A DNA stretch of 54,460 nt, taken from contig NZ_VJYZ01000009.1 in assembly GCF_007018965.1 (NCBI RefSeq), forward strand, positions 1-54,460. The letters run 5' to 3'. The translations under genes were made by a program, and so were the position numbers. Each line of letters opens with the position of its first letter. The first letter of the stretch is position 1. The notes beneath the pieces are model-generated. The model was not told where the DNA came from and made no database searches. It saw only the letters and a list, made by a program, of their open reading frames with translations. The DNA comes from Paracoccus marinus. Lineage in GTDB: Bacteria; Pseudomonadota; Alphaproteobacteria; Rhodobacterales; Rhodobacteraceae. Positions 16,154 to 26,046 of this stretch are shown one piece after another.

Positions 16154-16441
16154 CTACGGGCCGTTGCCGAAGATCTTGAGCTTGATGGCGATGCCCGCCA
16201 GCAGCGCCAGCACGACGCCGGTGGTGATCATGCGAACTGCAGTCTGCATCGCGGTGCGGCGCACCAGCCGGATACAGTCCACCAGCGAGCGCAGATCGCG
16301 GATGTCGAGCGCGGCCTCGTCGCCGTCGAGGCCGACATCGGCAAGCGCACGCTTCGCGCCTTCCTCAGCCGCCCGGGTCAGGATCGCCTCGAACTCGGCG
16401 TCCGGCATGCGGACGTAGCCTTCGGATCGGGGTGGGTTCAT
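16154..16441 (-). CDS. Small phage membrane protein (DUF6127-like), possible holin
   Basis: 95 aa. A charged, helical N-terminal part (EFEAILTRAAEEGAKRALAD) is followed by one membrane segment near the C-terminus (MITTGVVLALLAGIAIKLK). It matches my memory of the DUF6127 family found next to lysis genes in Rhodobacterales prophages. Position between the tail-fibre-like gene and the endolysin makes a holin role possible, but nothing proves it. AGGAGG precedes ATG 16441. Confidence 0.65.
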   Translation of the reverse strand: MNPPRSEGYVRMPDAEFEAILTRAAEEGAKRALADVGLDGDEAALDIRDLRSLVDCIRLVRRTAMQTAVRMITTGVVLALLAGIAIKLKIFGNGP

Positions 16442-16460
16442 CGGTTCCTCCTTTCGCCGC

Positions 16461-17537
16461 TCAGCCAATCTTGCAGCCCCAGAAGGACGTGTGATCGGCG
16501 GCAAAGTAGCCATCCGCGACCCGGAAATACCCCTGCAGCTCGACGGTATCGCCTGCCGTCAGCGGGACCATAGTCTGCAGCCAGATGGCGGTGGCGAGCG
16601 AGACGTGGGTCGCGGAGCTCTCGCCGAAGGAGCCGCGAATTTCGGTTGTGCCGTTCAGGACGAGCCGCCCGCGCATGCGGGCCGTCGCGCTGGCGTTGAT
16701 CTTGTAGAGCAGCGTCGCGCCGAAGAGGTAGGTGCCGTCCACGGGGGCGATGAAGTGGTTGTTCCCGGCGTCGAACGCGCCCTGATCGTTGGTGTCGGTG
16801 TTGTTGAGGCCGATCTTCGTCCATGTCCCGACGCCGACATAGTTGTCGTAGTTGGTCCAGGCCTTGAACCGTGGCAGCCGGGGCTGGTCGACGATGCCGG
16901 TGGCGTTGTCGACACTGAGCCCGTCGAAGAAGGTGCTGCCGTCGGCGGAGACTGCCAGCCGGAAGCGGTCCGAACCGAAGAGGCCGACCAGCGCCTTGGT
17001 CACGAAGCCGGTCTGCAGCGTGAGGCCGAGATCGTCGCCCGCGGCCTCCTTGTTCATGGTGTAGAAGAGATCGCCTGTGCCGCCCTCGGCGATGGTCTTC
17101 GCGGTCCAGAGCGCAGCGTTGAGCTTGGCCGAGAATGGGTTCGACCCATCCGCTGTCGTGCCGACGCCCAGCATCGCCATATTCTGCAGCGCCGTGGGCG
17201 TGGTGCCGATCCAGCCCGCGCCGTCGAAGACGAGCAGCAGCCCCTCGTCCTCAACCCAGGCCCGCCAGCCGGGGCGTGGCAGCAGGCGCAGCCAGGCGCC
17301 GTCGGTCCAGAGCGCGACGTTCAGGTCCCAGCCCGCCCAGTCGCCCGTCGCGCCCGAGCCGACGATATAGCGGTCGCCATCGGCGGGCGAACCAGGCGGC
17401 GCGGTCAGGTCCCGGTCGAGAACGGATAGCTGGACGAGCCCGTCGAGGATCCGCAGCGCCTCGTTGTGGGTAACATGCTTCTGGGCCTGCGCCGCGAGGA
17501 TGTAGGGCAGCAGGAGATGGGTCGTGGCATCGGACAT
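16461..17537 (-). CDS. Tail-associated protein, DUF2793 plus C1q-like C-terminal domain
   Basis: 358 aa. The N-terminus (LLLPYILAAQAQKHVTHNEALRILDGLVQ) is typical of DUF2793, common in GTA-like tail clusters. The C-terminal part (about residues 220-358: KIGLNNTDTNDQGAFD, NNHFIAPVDGTYLFGA, DHTSFWGCKIG) looks like a C1q/TNF-like jelly roll, a fold used for trimeric receptor-binding tips. It is likely a tail-tip or host-recognition component. It lies directly downstream of the host-specificity protein. Confidence 0.8.
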   Translation of the reverse strand: MSDATTHLLLPYILAAQAQKHVTHNEALRILDGLVQLSVLDRDLTAPPGSPADGDRYIVGSGATGDWAGWDLNVALWTDGAWLRLLPRPGWRAWVEDEGLLLVFDGAGWIGTTPTALQNMAMLGVGTTADGSNPFSAKLNAALWTAKTIAEGGTGDLFYTMNKEAAGDDLGLTLQTGFVTKALVGLFGSDRFRLAVSADGSTFFDGLSVDNATGIVDQPRLPRFKAWTNYDNYVGVGTWTKIGLNNTDTNDQGAFDAGNNHFIAPVDGTYLFGATLLYKINASATARMRGRLVLNGTTEIRGSFGESSATHVSLATAIWLQTMVPLTAGDTVELQGYFRVADGYFAADHTSFWGCKIG

Positions 17538-17544
17538 GGGATCC

Positions 17545-20500
17545 TCAGAAGGACAGCGTGATGGTCTTGGGCGCGCCCCGCCCGACGAGGGCGGAGAGCT
17601 GGAAGATGCGGATGTCGAGCGTGTCGCCGGGGCCGAGCGGCGCGCCCCAATCGGCGATCTGCTGGGCGGCGAGGTAGACGGCGCTGGTGGTGGCGGTACT
17701 CAGCACCCGCTTTACCGTCGCGCCGTCGAGGATCTCGACCTCGTAGGCTTCGAGCTCGTCGGCTAGCGGCACCTCCAGCCCGCCCCAGTTGTCGGCCGCG
17801 AGGGCTCGGGACCGGCGTGTCCAGCGGATGATGAGATCGCCGGGCGTGCGAGGCCTGCGCCACGGCTGCTCGACATGTGCGACGGAGAACGGTCGCAGTC
17901 CGATGCCCTCGGGCATGAAGGCCTGTGCGACATAGGTCTCGTCGCTGACCGGACGGCTTGCCGGGCCGATGCGCCAGTTCCACGGGATACCGAGATCGGC
18001 CTCGGCGATCGGCAGGGACGCCAGCGCGGTGTCCAGCACCACGACCCGCGCCCCCGCAGGCGCCCGATTACCCATCGCGCCCTCGGTGCCGCGCTGACCG
18101 CGCAGGAGACGTGTCAGCCGATACCGGCCGGGCGCGAGCAACTCGGCCGCACCCGCCTGCACGATCTCCCAGACGCCGTGCGCGCTCTCTACCGCGAGCG
18201 CGTTGGCCCCCCCGAAGAGGGTCAGGTCCGTGACGCTTTCCAGCGTGCCGGTCAGCAGATCGACGACCAGCGCATTGCCGAGGTCGAAGCGCGAGGTGGG
18301 GCCCTGATAGAAGTCCGAGACCAGCGCCCCGATCCGGGCGCGGCTGCCGAACGTGGTCAGTAGTTCGAAGCCGTCCGTCGACGGGCTACGGAAGACCGCC
18401 ATCTCGCCCGGCCACGGTACTGCATGCGCCGCTGCGAAGGGGCGATGCGCGGGCTGGTCCTCTGTCAGCTGCGGCAGGTCCATCAGCACCGCATCCGGTG
18501 CGCCGAACACCACGGCGCGCGTCAGCGACGCCGCGCGCGGATCGCCGGGCGGAAGATCGTAGGTCGCGCGGTCCTGGCGGACCGACTCGATGCCGCGCGC
18601 CTCGGCGTCGGCGATCGAGACGAGCCGCAGTTCGACCAGCCGCCCGTCATGCGCGAGCCGGATCGCGTCGGCCGGATCAAGCGCGAGGCGCGAGGGCGGC
18701 AATCGGAACGCCGCCGTCTCGCGCCCCACCCATGCCTCCATCAGCGCGCGGCGGCAGCGCCGCTCGGCCTCCTCGGGCGGCACCGCCATCGGAAAGCTCT
18801 CGGAGGCGATCCGCGTCGTGTCCACGGTGATGCGGCGCGCCTCGACGAGGGCCGCGTCGTAATCCTCGTCGGCGCGTGCGACCTGCCACTTCAGCGCTTG
18901 CGGCAGTTCCGTCTCCTGGCCCCGCGTCAGTTCCAAGACGTCGCCCTCGCGGGCGGCGACCAGATCGTCGGGCCCGAGGGTGGCGACGGAGGCCCGGCCG
19001 CGCATCAAGAACCGGATCACGCCCTCGGTCTCCACCGCGTCGAAGCCGAAGTGGCGCGACAGCGTGGTGATCGAGGCGCGCGGGCTTTCGAGAGCCGTAA
19101 TGGCGTAGCCTTCGACCGCGCCCCAGAGCCCGGTGACATCGATCCGGGACTCGGGCAGCCCGGCGCGCAGGCAGAGGTGCCGGACCAGTGCGGCCAGCGA
19201 CACCGCGCCGAGACGCCCGGTCAGCCAATGCCCAAGCCGCCAGTTCGCGCCGTCCGTCCAGACGTCGGTCAGCGCCGGAAAGAACGGATAGGGCCGCGCG
19301 TCCCAGGTCCAGGCGGCGCATTCGGGGACGTGCACCATCCGGCCGCCGTAGACCGAGGACAGCAGGTTGTTCGCGGCCTCGCCCCACCAGAGATATGTCG
19401 CCTCGAGATAGGCCCGCTGGATCGCGTCATCGCGCCAGCCCCGCGAGAAATGCGGCGTGAAGCTCTCCGACGACTTCGGATCGAAGAAGACGTTCGGCTG
19501 GTTGGTGCCACGGTCGATGGCCGGGCAGCCCAGTTCGGTGAACCAGATCGGCTTTGATTGCGGCGCCCACGCCGTCGGCGTCCCGCTTTCCACCCCGCCC
19601 GGGCGGTCGTAGTGTGCGTTCGACCACCAGGCGCGCAGATCCTTGTAGCGGAAGACCCACGGCTTAGCGGCAGCGCCGTCCGTGATGGGGGTCCGGGATT
19701 GCGCGGAGCGGTCAGCAGCCGATGCATAGAACCAGTCGAAGCCTTCGCCGCCCGCGATATTCTCCTGCAGGTAGGCGCGGTCGTAGATCGCGGGCCAGCC
19801 CTCCGTCGCATCCGCATGCTCGAACCCGTCCCGCCAGTCCGACAGCGGCATGTAGTTGTCGATGCCGACGAAATCGATCTCCGGATCGGCCCAGAGCGGA
19901 TCGAGGTGGAAGAACACGTCGCCCGAGCCGTCGCCCGGCTGGTGGCCGAAGTATTCCGACCAGTCGGCGGCATAGCCGATCTTCGTCCCGGCCCCGAGAA
20001 TGGACCGCACATCGGCGAGGAGGTCCCGATAGGCCTGCACCGCAGGATAGGTGCTGGCGCCTGAGCGGATTGTCGTCAGCCCCGGCATCTCGGTGCCGAT
20101 GAGGAAGGCGTCCACCCCGCCTGCCGCCGCGCAGAGATGGGCGTAGTGCAACACCATGCGCCGCAGGCCCCAGTCACCGGATGGCCCGGTCCAACCCACG
20201 CTGTCGCCCGAGACGCTGAAGCTCGCGGGCGTGGCCCCGCCGAACAGCGCCGCGACCTGGCTTGCGGCCGTGGCGGTCTTGTCCACGGTCCCTGCGAAGC
20301 TCGCTGCAGGCGAGCAGGTGATCCGGCCGCGCCATGGGAACGCGGGTTGACCGGTCTCGGCGGCGTTGTCGGAATACGGGTTCGGCAGCGTGTTGTTGGG
20401 CGGGACATCCATCAGGATGAACGGATAGAAGGTCATCCGCAGCCCGCGCGCCTGCATCTCCTGGATCGCCTGCACGACGGCGAAGTCGGACGGCGTGCCG

Positions 20501-21582
20501 CCATAGACCGGACGATCCTGATCGTCGCGGCTGACGAGGAAGGCGCCGGCCCGGCTGACGCCGTTCACCGACCAGCTGGCGGGCGTGGTCGACTTCGCGG
20601 ACACCTCGACGCCCGGCCGCACCTTGCAGGACCCCGCGCGCAGATCGTCGCCGAACCACGCGACGACGAGGCTGACGCTCTCGACCGCCGGGGCCATGGC
20701 CTGCAGCCGGTCGAGGGCCTCCACCATGTCGGTGGAGTCGGCCAGAGCGTTCAGGTTCTCGGGCACCGTCGCGCCGCCATCGGTCTTGCGGATCGCCTGC
20801 GTCGCATAGCTGAACTCGCCCGAGGCCGGGATCATGGTGACGGCGCGGGTCAGCCCTTCGGCGGTGTCGGCATCCGCGAGCGGGCGGAACACCTCGAACG
20901 ACAGTTGCGGCAACCGGTTGCCGTAGGTGGACAGCGCCAGTTCCTCGAAAACGACATAGGCGGTGCCGCGATAGGCGGGCGTGTTCGCCGCGCCCATCTT
21001 CGCCGCGACGAACGGGTCGGCGGTCTGTGCCTCGTCGCCCGGATACCAGCGCCAGGTGACGCCGGAGAGATCCATCGGCTTGCCGTCGGCCCAGATGCGC
21101 CCGATGCCGGCGATTCCCCGCCCTGCCGGGCCTCCTCCGCCTCCATTCTCTCCACCGGAGAGAATGGCCCCTGCGGGACCGGCTTCGGAGCCCTCGCACA
21201 GCGCGACTGCGAAGCTCGCATAGTAGAGATACTCGGTCGTCCTGACCTTGCCGCCTCCGCCGCCCTTGCCACCGCCCTGCGTGGTGGTCCTGGTCTCCTC
21301 GCGGAAATCGGTGGCCCAGATGATGTTGCCGCCCATCCGCATGCGGCCGTAGACGCGCGGGATCACTGCCCCTTCAGTGGAGGACGTGATCCGAAGGCTG
21401 TCGAGCCGCGCGCCTTCGATGCGCTGGGTGGGCGCGAGCGAGGAGATGATCCAGCTGTCGACGACAGAGCCGATGGTGGAGCCGATGAAACCGCCGATGG
21501 TGGCGGCGCTCACGCCGAGGATCGCGCCGCCGATCGAACCGCCAATGGCGGCGCCAGCGGCACCGAGAACGAGGGTGGCCAT
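17545..21582 (-). CDS. Baseplate host-specificity protein with TIM-barrel domain (GTA gp15-like)
   Basis: 1345 aa. The N-terminus is Gly/Ala-rich and hydrophobic (VLGAAGAAIGGSIGGAILG). Then come a tail-hub-like region (RVYGRMRMGGNIIWATDF), a glycoside-hydrolase-like TIM-barrel region (EYFGHQPGDGSGDVFFHLDP, ELGCPAIDRGTNQPN, YLEATYLWWGEA), and a C-terminal beta-rich phage-tail domain. The size and order match the megatron hub proteins of the Rhodobacter GTA and related siphoviruses, which contact the cell wall during DNA entry. ATG 21582 starts MATLVLGAAG, 8 bp after the NlpC/P60 stop. Confidence 0.9.
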   Translation of the reverse strand: MATLVLGAAGAAIGGSIGGAILGVSAATIGGFIGSTIGSVVDSWIISSLAPTQRIEGARLDSLRITSSTEGAVIPRVYGRMRMGGNIIWATDFREETRTTTQGGGKGGGGGKVRTTEYLYYASFAVALCEGSEAGPAGAILSGGENGGGGGPAGRGIAGIGRIWADGKPMDLSGVTWRWYPGDEAQTADPFVAAKMGAANTPAYRGTAYVVFEELALSTYGNRLPQLSFEVFRPLADADTAEGLTRAVTMIPASGEFSYATQAIRKTDGGATVPENLNALADSTDMVEALDRLQAMAPAVESVSLVVAWFGDDLRAGSCKVRPGVEVSAKSTTPASWSVNGVSRAGAFLVSRDDQDRPVYGGTPSDFAVVQAIQEMQARGLRMTFYPFILMDVPPNNTLPNPYSDNAAETGQPAFPWRGRITCSPAASFAGTVDKTATAASQVAALFGGATPASFSVSGDSVGWTGPSGDWGLRRMVLHYAHLCAAAGGVDAFLIGTEMPGLTTIRSGASTYPAVQAYRDLLADVRSILGAGTKIGYAADWSEYFGHQPGDGSGDVFFHLDPLWADPEIDFVGIDNYMPLSDWRDGFEHADATEGWPAIYDRAYLQENIAGGEGFDWFYASAADRSAQSRTPITDGAAAKPWVFRYKDLRAWWSNAHYDRPGGVESGTPTAWAPQSKPIWFTELGCPAIDRGTNQPNVFFDPKSSESFTPHFSRGWRDDAIQRAYLEATYLWWGEAANNLLSSVYGGRMVHVPECAAWTWDARPYPFFPALTDVWTDGANWRLGHWLTGRLGAVSLAALVRHLCLRAGLPESRIDVTGLWGAVEGYAITALESPRASITTLSRHFGFDAVETEGVIRFLMRGRASVATLGPDDLVAAREGDVLELTRGQETELPQALKWQVARADEDYDAALVEARRITVDTTRIASESFPMAVPPEEAERRCRRALMEAWVGRETAAFRLPPSRLALDPADAIRLAHDGRLVELRLVSIADAEARGIESVRQDRATYDLPPGDPRAASLTRAVVFGAPDAVLMDLPQLTEDQPAHRPFAAAHAVPWPGEMAVFRSPSTDGFELLTTFGSRARIGALVSDFYQGPTSRFDLGNALVVDLLTGTLESVTDLTLFGGANALAVESAHGVWEIVQAGAAELLAPGRYRLTRLLRGQRGTEGAMGNRAPAGARVVVLDTALASLPIAEADLGIPWNWRIGPASRPVSDETYVAQAFMPEGIGLRPFSVAHVEQPWRRPRTPGDLIIRWTRRSRALAADNWGGLEVPLADELEAYEVEILDGATVKRVLSTATTSAVYLAAQQIADWGAPLGPGDTLDIRIFQLSALVGRGAPKTITLSF

Positions 21583-21590
21583 GTCGGGTC

Positions 21591-22025
21591 TCAGCGTTGC
21601 GGGAACAGGAAGGCGAAGGCGATGCGCCGCCGCCATGACGGGGTGAGCGGCTCCTCGATCACGCCGAGCCGTTCATAGGCGTGAAGGAAGGTGTCGGGCC
21701 CGGTGAGGATCCCGACATGCTTCGCGATGGCACGCGGCTTCATGCGGAAGAGGACCAGCGTTCCGGGACCGGCCTCCGCCGGGTCCACCTCGATCATCAT
21801 GCGCCGCGCGCCCTCGGCCAGCACCTCGCGCGGGCCGGTCTCGCCCCAGTCGCGGCTGTAGGGCGGGATCGGGAACGGCTCCGGGCCGACGACCTCGCGC
21901 CAGACGCCCCGGGCCAGCCCGAGGCAATCGCAGCCGACGCACCGAAGGCTGGCCTGGTCGTGGTAGGGCGTGCCGAGCCAGGAGCTCGCTGCCCCGATCA
22001 CCCTATCGGGATCGGCGGGCTTCAC
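21591..22025 (-). CDS. NlpC/P60 family tail peptidase (GTA gp14-like)
   Basis: 144 aa. The catalytic Cys lies in RCVGCDCLGLARGVW and the His in AIAKHVGIL. NlpC/P60 enzymes cut peptidoglycan peptides; in phage and GTA tails they help pass DNA through the wall. The gene lies between DUF2163 and the hub protein, the same order as in the Rhodobacter GTA. The start overlaps the DUF2163 stop by 4 bp. Confidence 0.9.
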   Translation of the reverse strand: MKPADPDRVIGAASSWLGTPYHDQASLRCVGCDCLGLARGVWREVVGPEPFPIPPYSRDWGETGPREVLAEGARRMMIEVDPAEAGPGTLVLFRMKPRAIAKHVGILTGPDTFLHAYERLGVIEEPLTPSWRRRIAFAFLFPQR

Positions 22026-22906
22026 AGCACGCCACCCTCATGCCCACCATCTTTCGTGGCGTAGCGCAGGACCGCGTCCTGGCCGGGGATATGCGGGAAG
22101 CCCCGGAAGTTGGCGGTGTTGGCGAACTTCGCGCCACAGGTCTCCATCCGTTTGTCGCAGCCTGCCCGGATGATGAAATTGTCGCCTTCGGCGATCGCGC
22201 GCACCGGCGCCTCGAGCAGGGTCAGGATCGCCACGCCGTCCGTGACGTCATGGCCCAGCACCTCGGTGCGCCGGCCCGCATTCGCGCCGCTCGTCCATTC
22301 CAGCGTGCCGAAGGTGAACCAGCCGGAGGTGAACCCACCGAGGCCCGAGGCGGTGAAGGCCCGGTCGCGCAGGAGATCGATGACGCTACCAGTGCCCTTG
22401 AAGGCGGGATCCTCCAGATCGACCTCGCAGCGCGCATCTCCGAGCGCGGCGTCGCAGCTCGCCTGGAAGGTCCGCCCGACCGTCTGGCCCAGCACATGGG
22501 CGAGCGATCGGACCTCCGCGACGAAGGCCAGCCGGCCGCGCCGGATCTGGCCGATGGCCCCGCGGCGCATCAGCACGCGCTGGCTGGTGTCGGCCCAGTT
22601 CGCCCGCCAGACCTCGACCTCGGCGTTGTCCCAGCGGCCGTCGAGGATGTCGGTCTCGGTGATCCGGTCGGAGGTCAGCACGCCCTCGGCGTCCTGCGCA
22701 TCGACCGACAGGTCCGAGCCCGAGCGGACCTCGGAGGCCGTCAATCCGCTCTCGGGCTCGAAACCGGTCCCATCGAAGGCGAGCGTCCGGTCGTGGTCGG
22801 TGAAGCCGAAGGTGACGGCGTCGGCGCGGCTGATGCGCCAGCACCAGGCGAGCGTCGTCGTGCCGTCGTCGAGATGGGCCTGCAGTGAGGGGTCGAGGGT
22901 CTTCAT
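22022..22906 (-). CDS. Tail protein, DUF2163 (GTA gp13-like)
   Basis: 294 aa. Family features are visible: TTTLAWCWRISRADAVTFGFTDHD at the start and a C-terminal cysteine region (SCDAALGDARCEVDL, AGCDKRMETCGAKFAN, FRGFPHIPGQD). These proteins sit in the distal tail/baseplate and bind an iron-sulfur or metal centre in the best-studied relatives. The gene order DUF2460, DUF2163, NlpC, hub is conserved with the GTA. It overlaps neighbours by 4 bp. Confidence 0.9.
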   Translation of the reverse strand: MKTLDPSLQAHLDDGTTTLAWCWRISRADAVTFGFTDHDRTLAFDGTGFEPESGLTASEVRSGSDLSVDAQDAEGVLTSDRITETDILDGRWDNAEVEVWRANWADTSQRVLMRRGAIGQIRRGRLAFVAEVRSLAHVLGQTVGRTFQASCDAALGDARCEVDLEDPAFKGTGSVIDLLRDRAFTASGLGGFTSGWFTFGTLEWTSGANAGRRTEVLGHDVTDGVAILTLLEAPVRAIAEGDNFIIRAGCDKRMETCGAKFANTANFRGFPHIPGQDAVLRYATKDGGHEGGVL

Positions 22907-23529
22907 CGGCGCAGTTCCAGCAGCGGAATGGAGGTGATCGAGCCGAGCCGCTCGAGGTCGAGCGTTACATCAAGCGCATCGGTGTCGAAGCGGACCGGCA
23001 CGTCGAAGGCGAAGCCCGCGGTGATGGCGACGCCCTCGGCTGGCGCAGTGGCGAAGGTCACCACGCCGGTGGTCGTGTCGACGGACCAGCCGCCGAGCTG
23101 CTCTGCGCCATCGAGGGCGATCCGGACCGTGCCGGCGACCGGCTTGGTGATCGCACGCACCCATGTCTGACTGCCTGAGGCGTAGCGCTTCACCAGCTGG
23201 AACGCAGTGGTGATGCCGTCGCCGGTGCCGATCGCCTGGTCCGTCGGCCCCGGCGTGGCGGACGGCAGGCAGGATTTGTGATCTGCCCAGTCCTTGAAGC
23301 GGAAGCCATGAAGCCGCCCGTTGCGGGCTTCGAAGAAGGCGACGACCGCCGCCAGATCGTCAGCACGGCGGATGCCGTAGGCGACATCGTAGCGTCGGCG
23401 GGAGTTCGCCCAGCTGGCGTTGCGCTCCTCGTCGCCCGAGGCCAGCTCGACGATTTGGGTGCGCCGCTCCGGTCCGCCGCGCGCACCGCGGCTGATGTCA
23501 TCCGGAAACCGGACCTCGTGAAACGCCAT
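22903..23529 (-). CDS. Distal tail protein, DUF2460 (GTA gp12-like)
   Basis: 208 aa. The start MAFHEVRFPDDISRGARGGP and the segments RRRYDVAYGIRRADDL and GRLHGFRFKDWADH are typical of DUF2460/TIGR02217 distal tail proteins. They form the ring joining the tail tube to the baseplate. ATG 23529 is preceded by GGAGAGGAT; longer upstream extensions overlap the tape-measure gene and are unlikely. Confidence 0.9.
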   Translation of the reverse strand: MAFHEVRFPDDISRGARGGPERRTQIVELASGDEERNASWANSRRRYDVAYGIRRADDLAAVVAFFEARNGRLHGFRFKDWADHKSCLPSATPGPTDQAIGTGDGITTAFQLVKRYASGSQTWVRAITKPVAGTVRIALDGAEQLGGWSVDTTTGVVTFATAPAEGVAITAGFAFDVPVRFDTDALDVTLDLERLGSITSIPLLELRR

Positions 23530-23578
23530 CAATCCTCTCCGAGATACGTGCCGCGCAGTCCTGTCTGCGGCGTCGGGC

Positions 23579-26002
23579 TCACATGCCCCTTCGCCCGAGC
23601 GAAACTGCGCGGGCGATATCGGCCGCGATCTGTGTGCGGGATTGGCGGAAGCTCTCGGCATCCCGCGCGTTGATCGTGACATTGACCGTAGGCGCGCTTG
23701 CGCCGCCGTAACCGGCGGCCTCACGACGGGAGAGCACGCGCTCGCCGCGCTGCAGGATTGCCGGAACCTCGTCGGGCCTGAGGCCTGCCCAACCGCCATT
23801 GTGCATGCGCGGCGCCCCGGCGAAGGCCAGCGTCGGGACCATGCGGCCGGGGCCCGGTGCGCCGACCACCCCGCCGGCATGCAGGACGTCGGCAAAAATG
23901 CCCTCAGCGCCGCCGAGCGCGCCGGAGAGCGCATTGGCGATCGGTCCGAGGATGAAGCGCCGCGCCGCGAGCTTCGCCAGATCGGCGATCAGCGAGGTGA
24001 CAAGGTCGCGGAAGCTCAGCTTGCTGGTCTTCACGAACTCGCCGATGGCGTTCTCGGCGCCCTGAAATGCTCCGACCAGCGCAGTGCCGATATCGCCGCC
24101 GATGTCGCGCGCCTTGGCGGCGTAATCGGCAAGCGTGGCGCTGACGGCGGCCCAGCCGGTGACGGCCGTTTCCGCCCCCGCAGCCGCTTCCGCCCCGGCC
24201 TGGCGCCCGGCGGCGCCGGCGCGACCCGCGGCACCGGTGGCGCCGTCCAACGCATGGCCCAACTCGAGGGCGCCGCCCGCCGCATCATCGAGCGCACCCC
24301 CGGCATCATCGTCAACGCCGGTCACCGCATCCTTCAGCGCCTGCCAGCTGGCCATCGGCCGCGACGCGGCATCGGCCAGCATGCCGGCCGCTTCGCGGTA
24401 GCCCTCGGCACGTCCGCGCGCGGCCTCGGCCATGGCCCCCAGGCCGGTGTCGGGAGCGGTGACATAGGTCTTGCCCATGGCGGCGTTGAAGGCATCGGCC
24501 GCAGCGGTGCCGGCCGCCGTCGCAGCCCCCTCGAAGGGATTCGCGACCCGCCCCAGCGCCACCGGGTCGAGCGTGCCGATCCGCACCCCGCCGTCGCCGA
24601 CCGCCCAGTCGGGCAGCAGCTCCAACGCGGCATTGAGCCCGCCGATGAAACTGTTGATCCGGGTGACGACGCCGTTCAGCATCGCCTCGACCCCGGAGAT
24701 CAACCCGTTCGCGGCCTGGAAGGCGAAGTCGCCGATGGCGCCGGGCAGGCTCCCCCAGATCGCCACCGCGCCGTCATAGGCGCCCTGAAACACCGCGATG
24801 GTGCGGTCACCGAAACTGACCACCCCGGTCAAGGTGTCGTCGAGCAGGGTGAAGATCGTCGCCTTCAGCCCCTCCCAGGCGGCGCTGATGCTAGCCATCA
24901 CCGCGTCGAGCCGCAGCCCCATGCGGTTCCATGCCTCCGCCGCCAGATCGGCGACGAGGCGGAAGGCCTCGCCCAGCCCGCCGACCTTCTGCACGACAGT
25001 CATCAGCTGGTAGATCAGTTCGCCCGCGAGCACGATCAGGGCGCCGATGCCGGTGCGCACGATGGCGCCGCGCAGCACGGTCAATGCGCCGGAAAGCGTC
25101 AGCGTGGCTACACGGGCAGCGAGGAAAGCCGCGACCCAGCGCCCGGCCATGAAGCCGGCGAAGGCGATGCCGATGGCGGCGAGGCGTTCCATGTTGTCGG
25201 CGACCGCGATCAGCGCCGTGGCGACCAGCGACGAGGCCCCGAACACCTGATCCCACGTCCCGACCAGCAGCATCGCGGCGTTGCCGATCAGGGTGAAGGC
25301 GTCGCCGATGGTGGCGGGCATACCATCGGCTTCCTCGCGCAGCCGCTCGAGATTGCCGATCAGGGCGGTCTGGATCACCGCGCCGGTGATGCGGCCCTCG
25401 GCGCCCGCCTGGCGCAACCCGGTGACGGTGGTGCCGAGGTCCGCCGCGAGCAGCTGCGCGACGCGGCCACCCTGCGCGATCACGGTGTTGAGGTTGTCGC
25501 CCGAAAGCTGCCCCAAAGCCATGGCGCGGGCCAGCGCGGTCTGCACCGAGACGGCACGCTCGCCCTTGGCGCCCGAGACCACCATGGCGTTGTTCAGCGC
25601 CTCGGTGAAATCGAGGCTCTCGCGGGTGGAAAGGCCGAGTTCGCGCAGTGCGGTGGCGTTGGCCAGCCAGGACTCGGTCGTCTGCTCGATCCCGGAATAG
25701 GTCCGCCGCGCCATGGCGGCGAGGCGCTCCATCACAGCCGCCCCGCGCTCCTGCGAGCCGGTGGCGAGATCGACACGCGAGCGCAGATCGGTCCAGCTGT
25801 CGGCATAGGCCACGATCTGCCGAACCGACAGTGCCCCGGCGACGATCCCTGCCAGGCGGCGCAGCACCGCGCCGGTGACGTCGGCCTGCCGCTCGATGCG
25901 CCTGAAGCTCGCCTCGCCGGCATCGCCCACGCCCTGGAACTCGGCCTTCACCTGCCTTCCGCCCTCGGCGACGAGGCGGACGGAGACCTTCTTCTGAGCC
26001 AT
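23579..26002 (-). CDS. Tape measure protein
   Basis: 807 aa. A basic N-terminus (VSVRLVAEGGRQVKAEF) is followed by helical, Ala-rich sequence with tape-measure repeats (TGSQERGAAVMERLAAMARRTYSGIEQT, LGQLSGDNLNTVIAQGGRVAQLLA). A hydrophobic middle (residues about 270-330) could cross the membrane during injection. The C-terminus carries NVTINARDAESFRQS, common in lambda-type tape measures. It sits directly after the G/GT chaperone genes, as in lambda. Its length would set a tail of roughly 120 nm by the usual 1.5 angstrom per residue rule (inference). Confidence 0.9.
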   Translation of the reverse strand: MAQKKVSVRLVAEGGRQVKAEFQGVGDAGEASFRRIERQADVTGAVLRRLAGIVAGALSVRQIVAYADSWTDLRSRVDLATGSQERGAAVMERLAAMARRTYSGIEQTTESWLANATALRELGLSTRESLDFTEALNNAMVVSGAKGERAVSVQTALARAMALGQLSGDNLNTVIAQGGRVAQLLAADLGTTVTGLRQAGAEGRITGAVIQTALIGNLERLREEADGMPATIGDAFTLIGNAAMLLVGTWDQVFGASSLVATALIAVADNMERLAAIGIAFAGFMAGRWVAAFLAARVATLTLSGALTVLRGAIVRTGIGALIVLAGELIYQLMTVVQKVGGLGEAFRLVADLAAEAWNRMGLRLDAVMASISAAWEGLKATIFTLLDDTLTGVVSFGDRTIAVFQGAYDGAVAIWGSLPGAIGDFAFQAANGLISGVEAMLNGVVTRINSFIGGLNAALELLPDWAVGDGGVRIGTLDPVALGRVANPFEGAATAAGTAAADAFNAAMGKTYVTAPDTGLGAMAEAARGRAEGYREAAGMLADAASRPMASWQALKDAVTGVDDDAGGALDDAAGGALELGHALDGATGAAGRAGAAGRQAGAEAAAGAETAVTGWAAVSATLADYAAKARDIGGDIGTALVGAFQGAENAIGEFVKTSKLSFRDLVTSLIADLAKLAARRFILGPIANALSGALGGAEGIFADVLHAGGVVGAPGPGRMVPTLAFAGAPRMHNGGWAGLRPDEVPAILQRGERVLSRREAAGYGGASAPTVNVTINARDAESFRQSRTQIAADIARAVSLGRRGM

Positions 26003-26046
26003 GGATCAGTGTTCCTGACGAAGGGAACGAGGCTTGTGGGCCCGGT

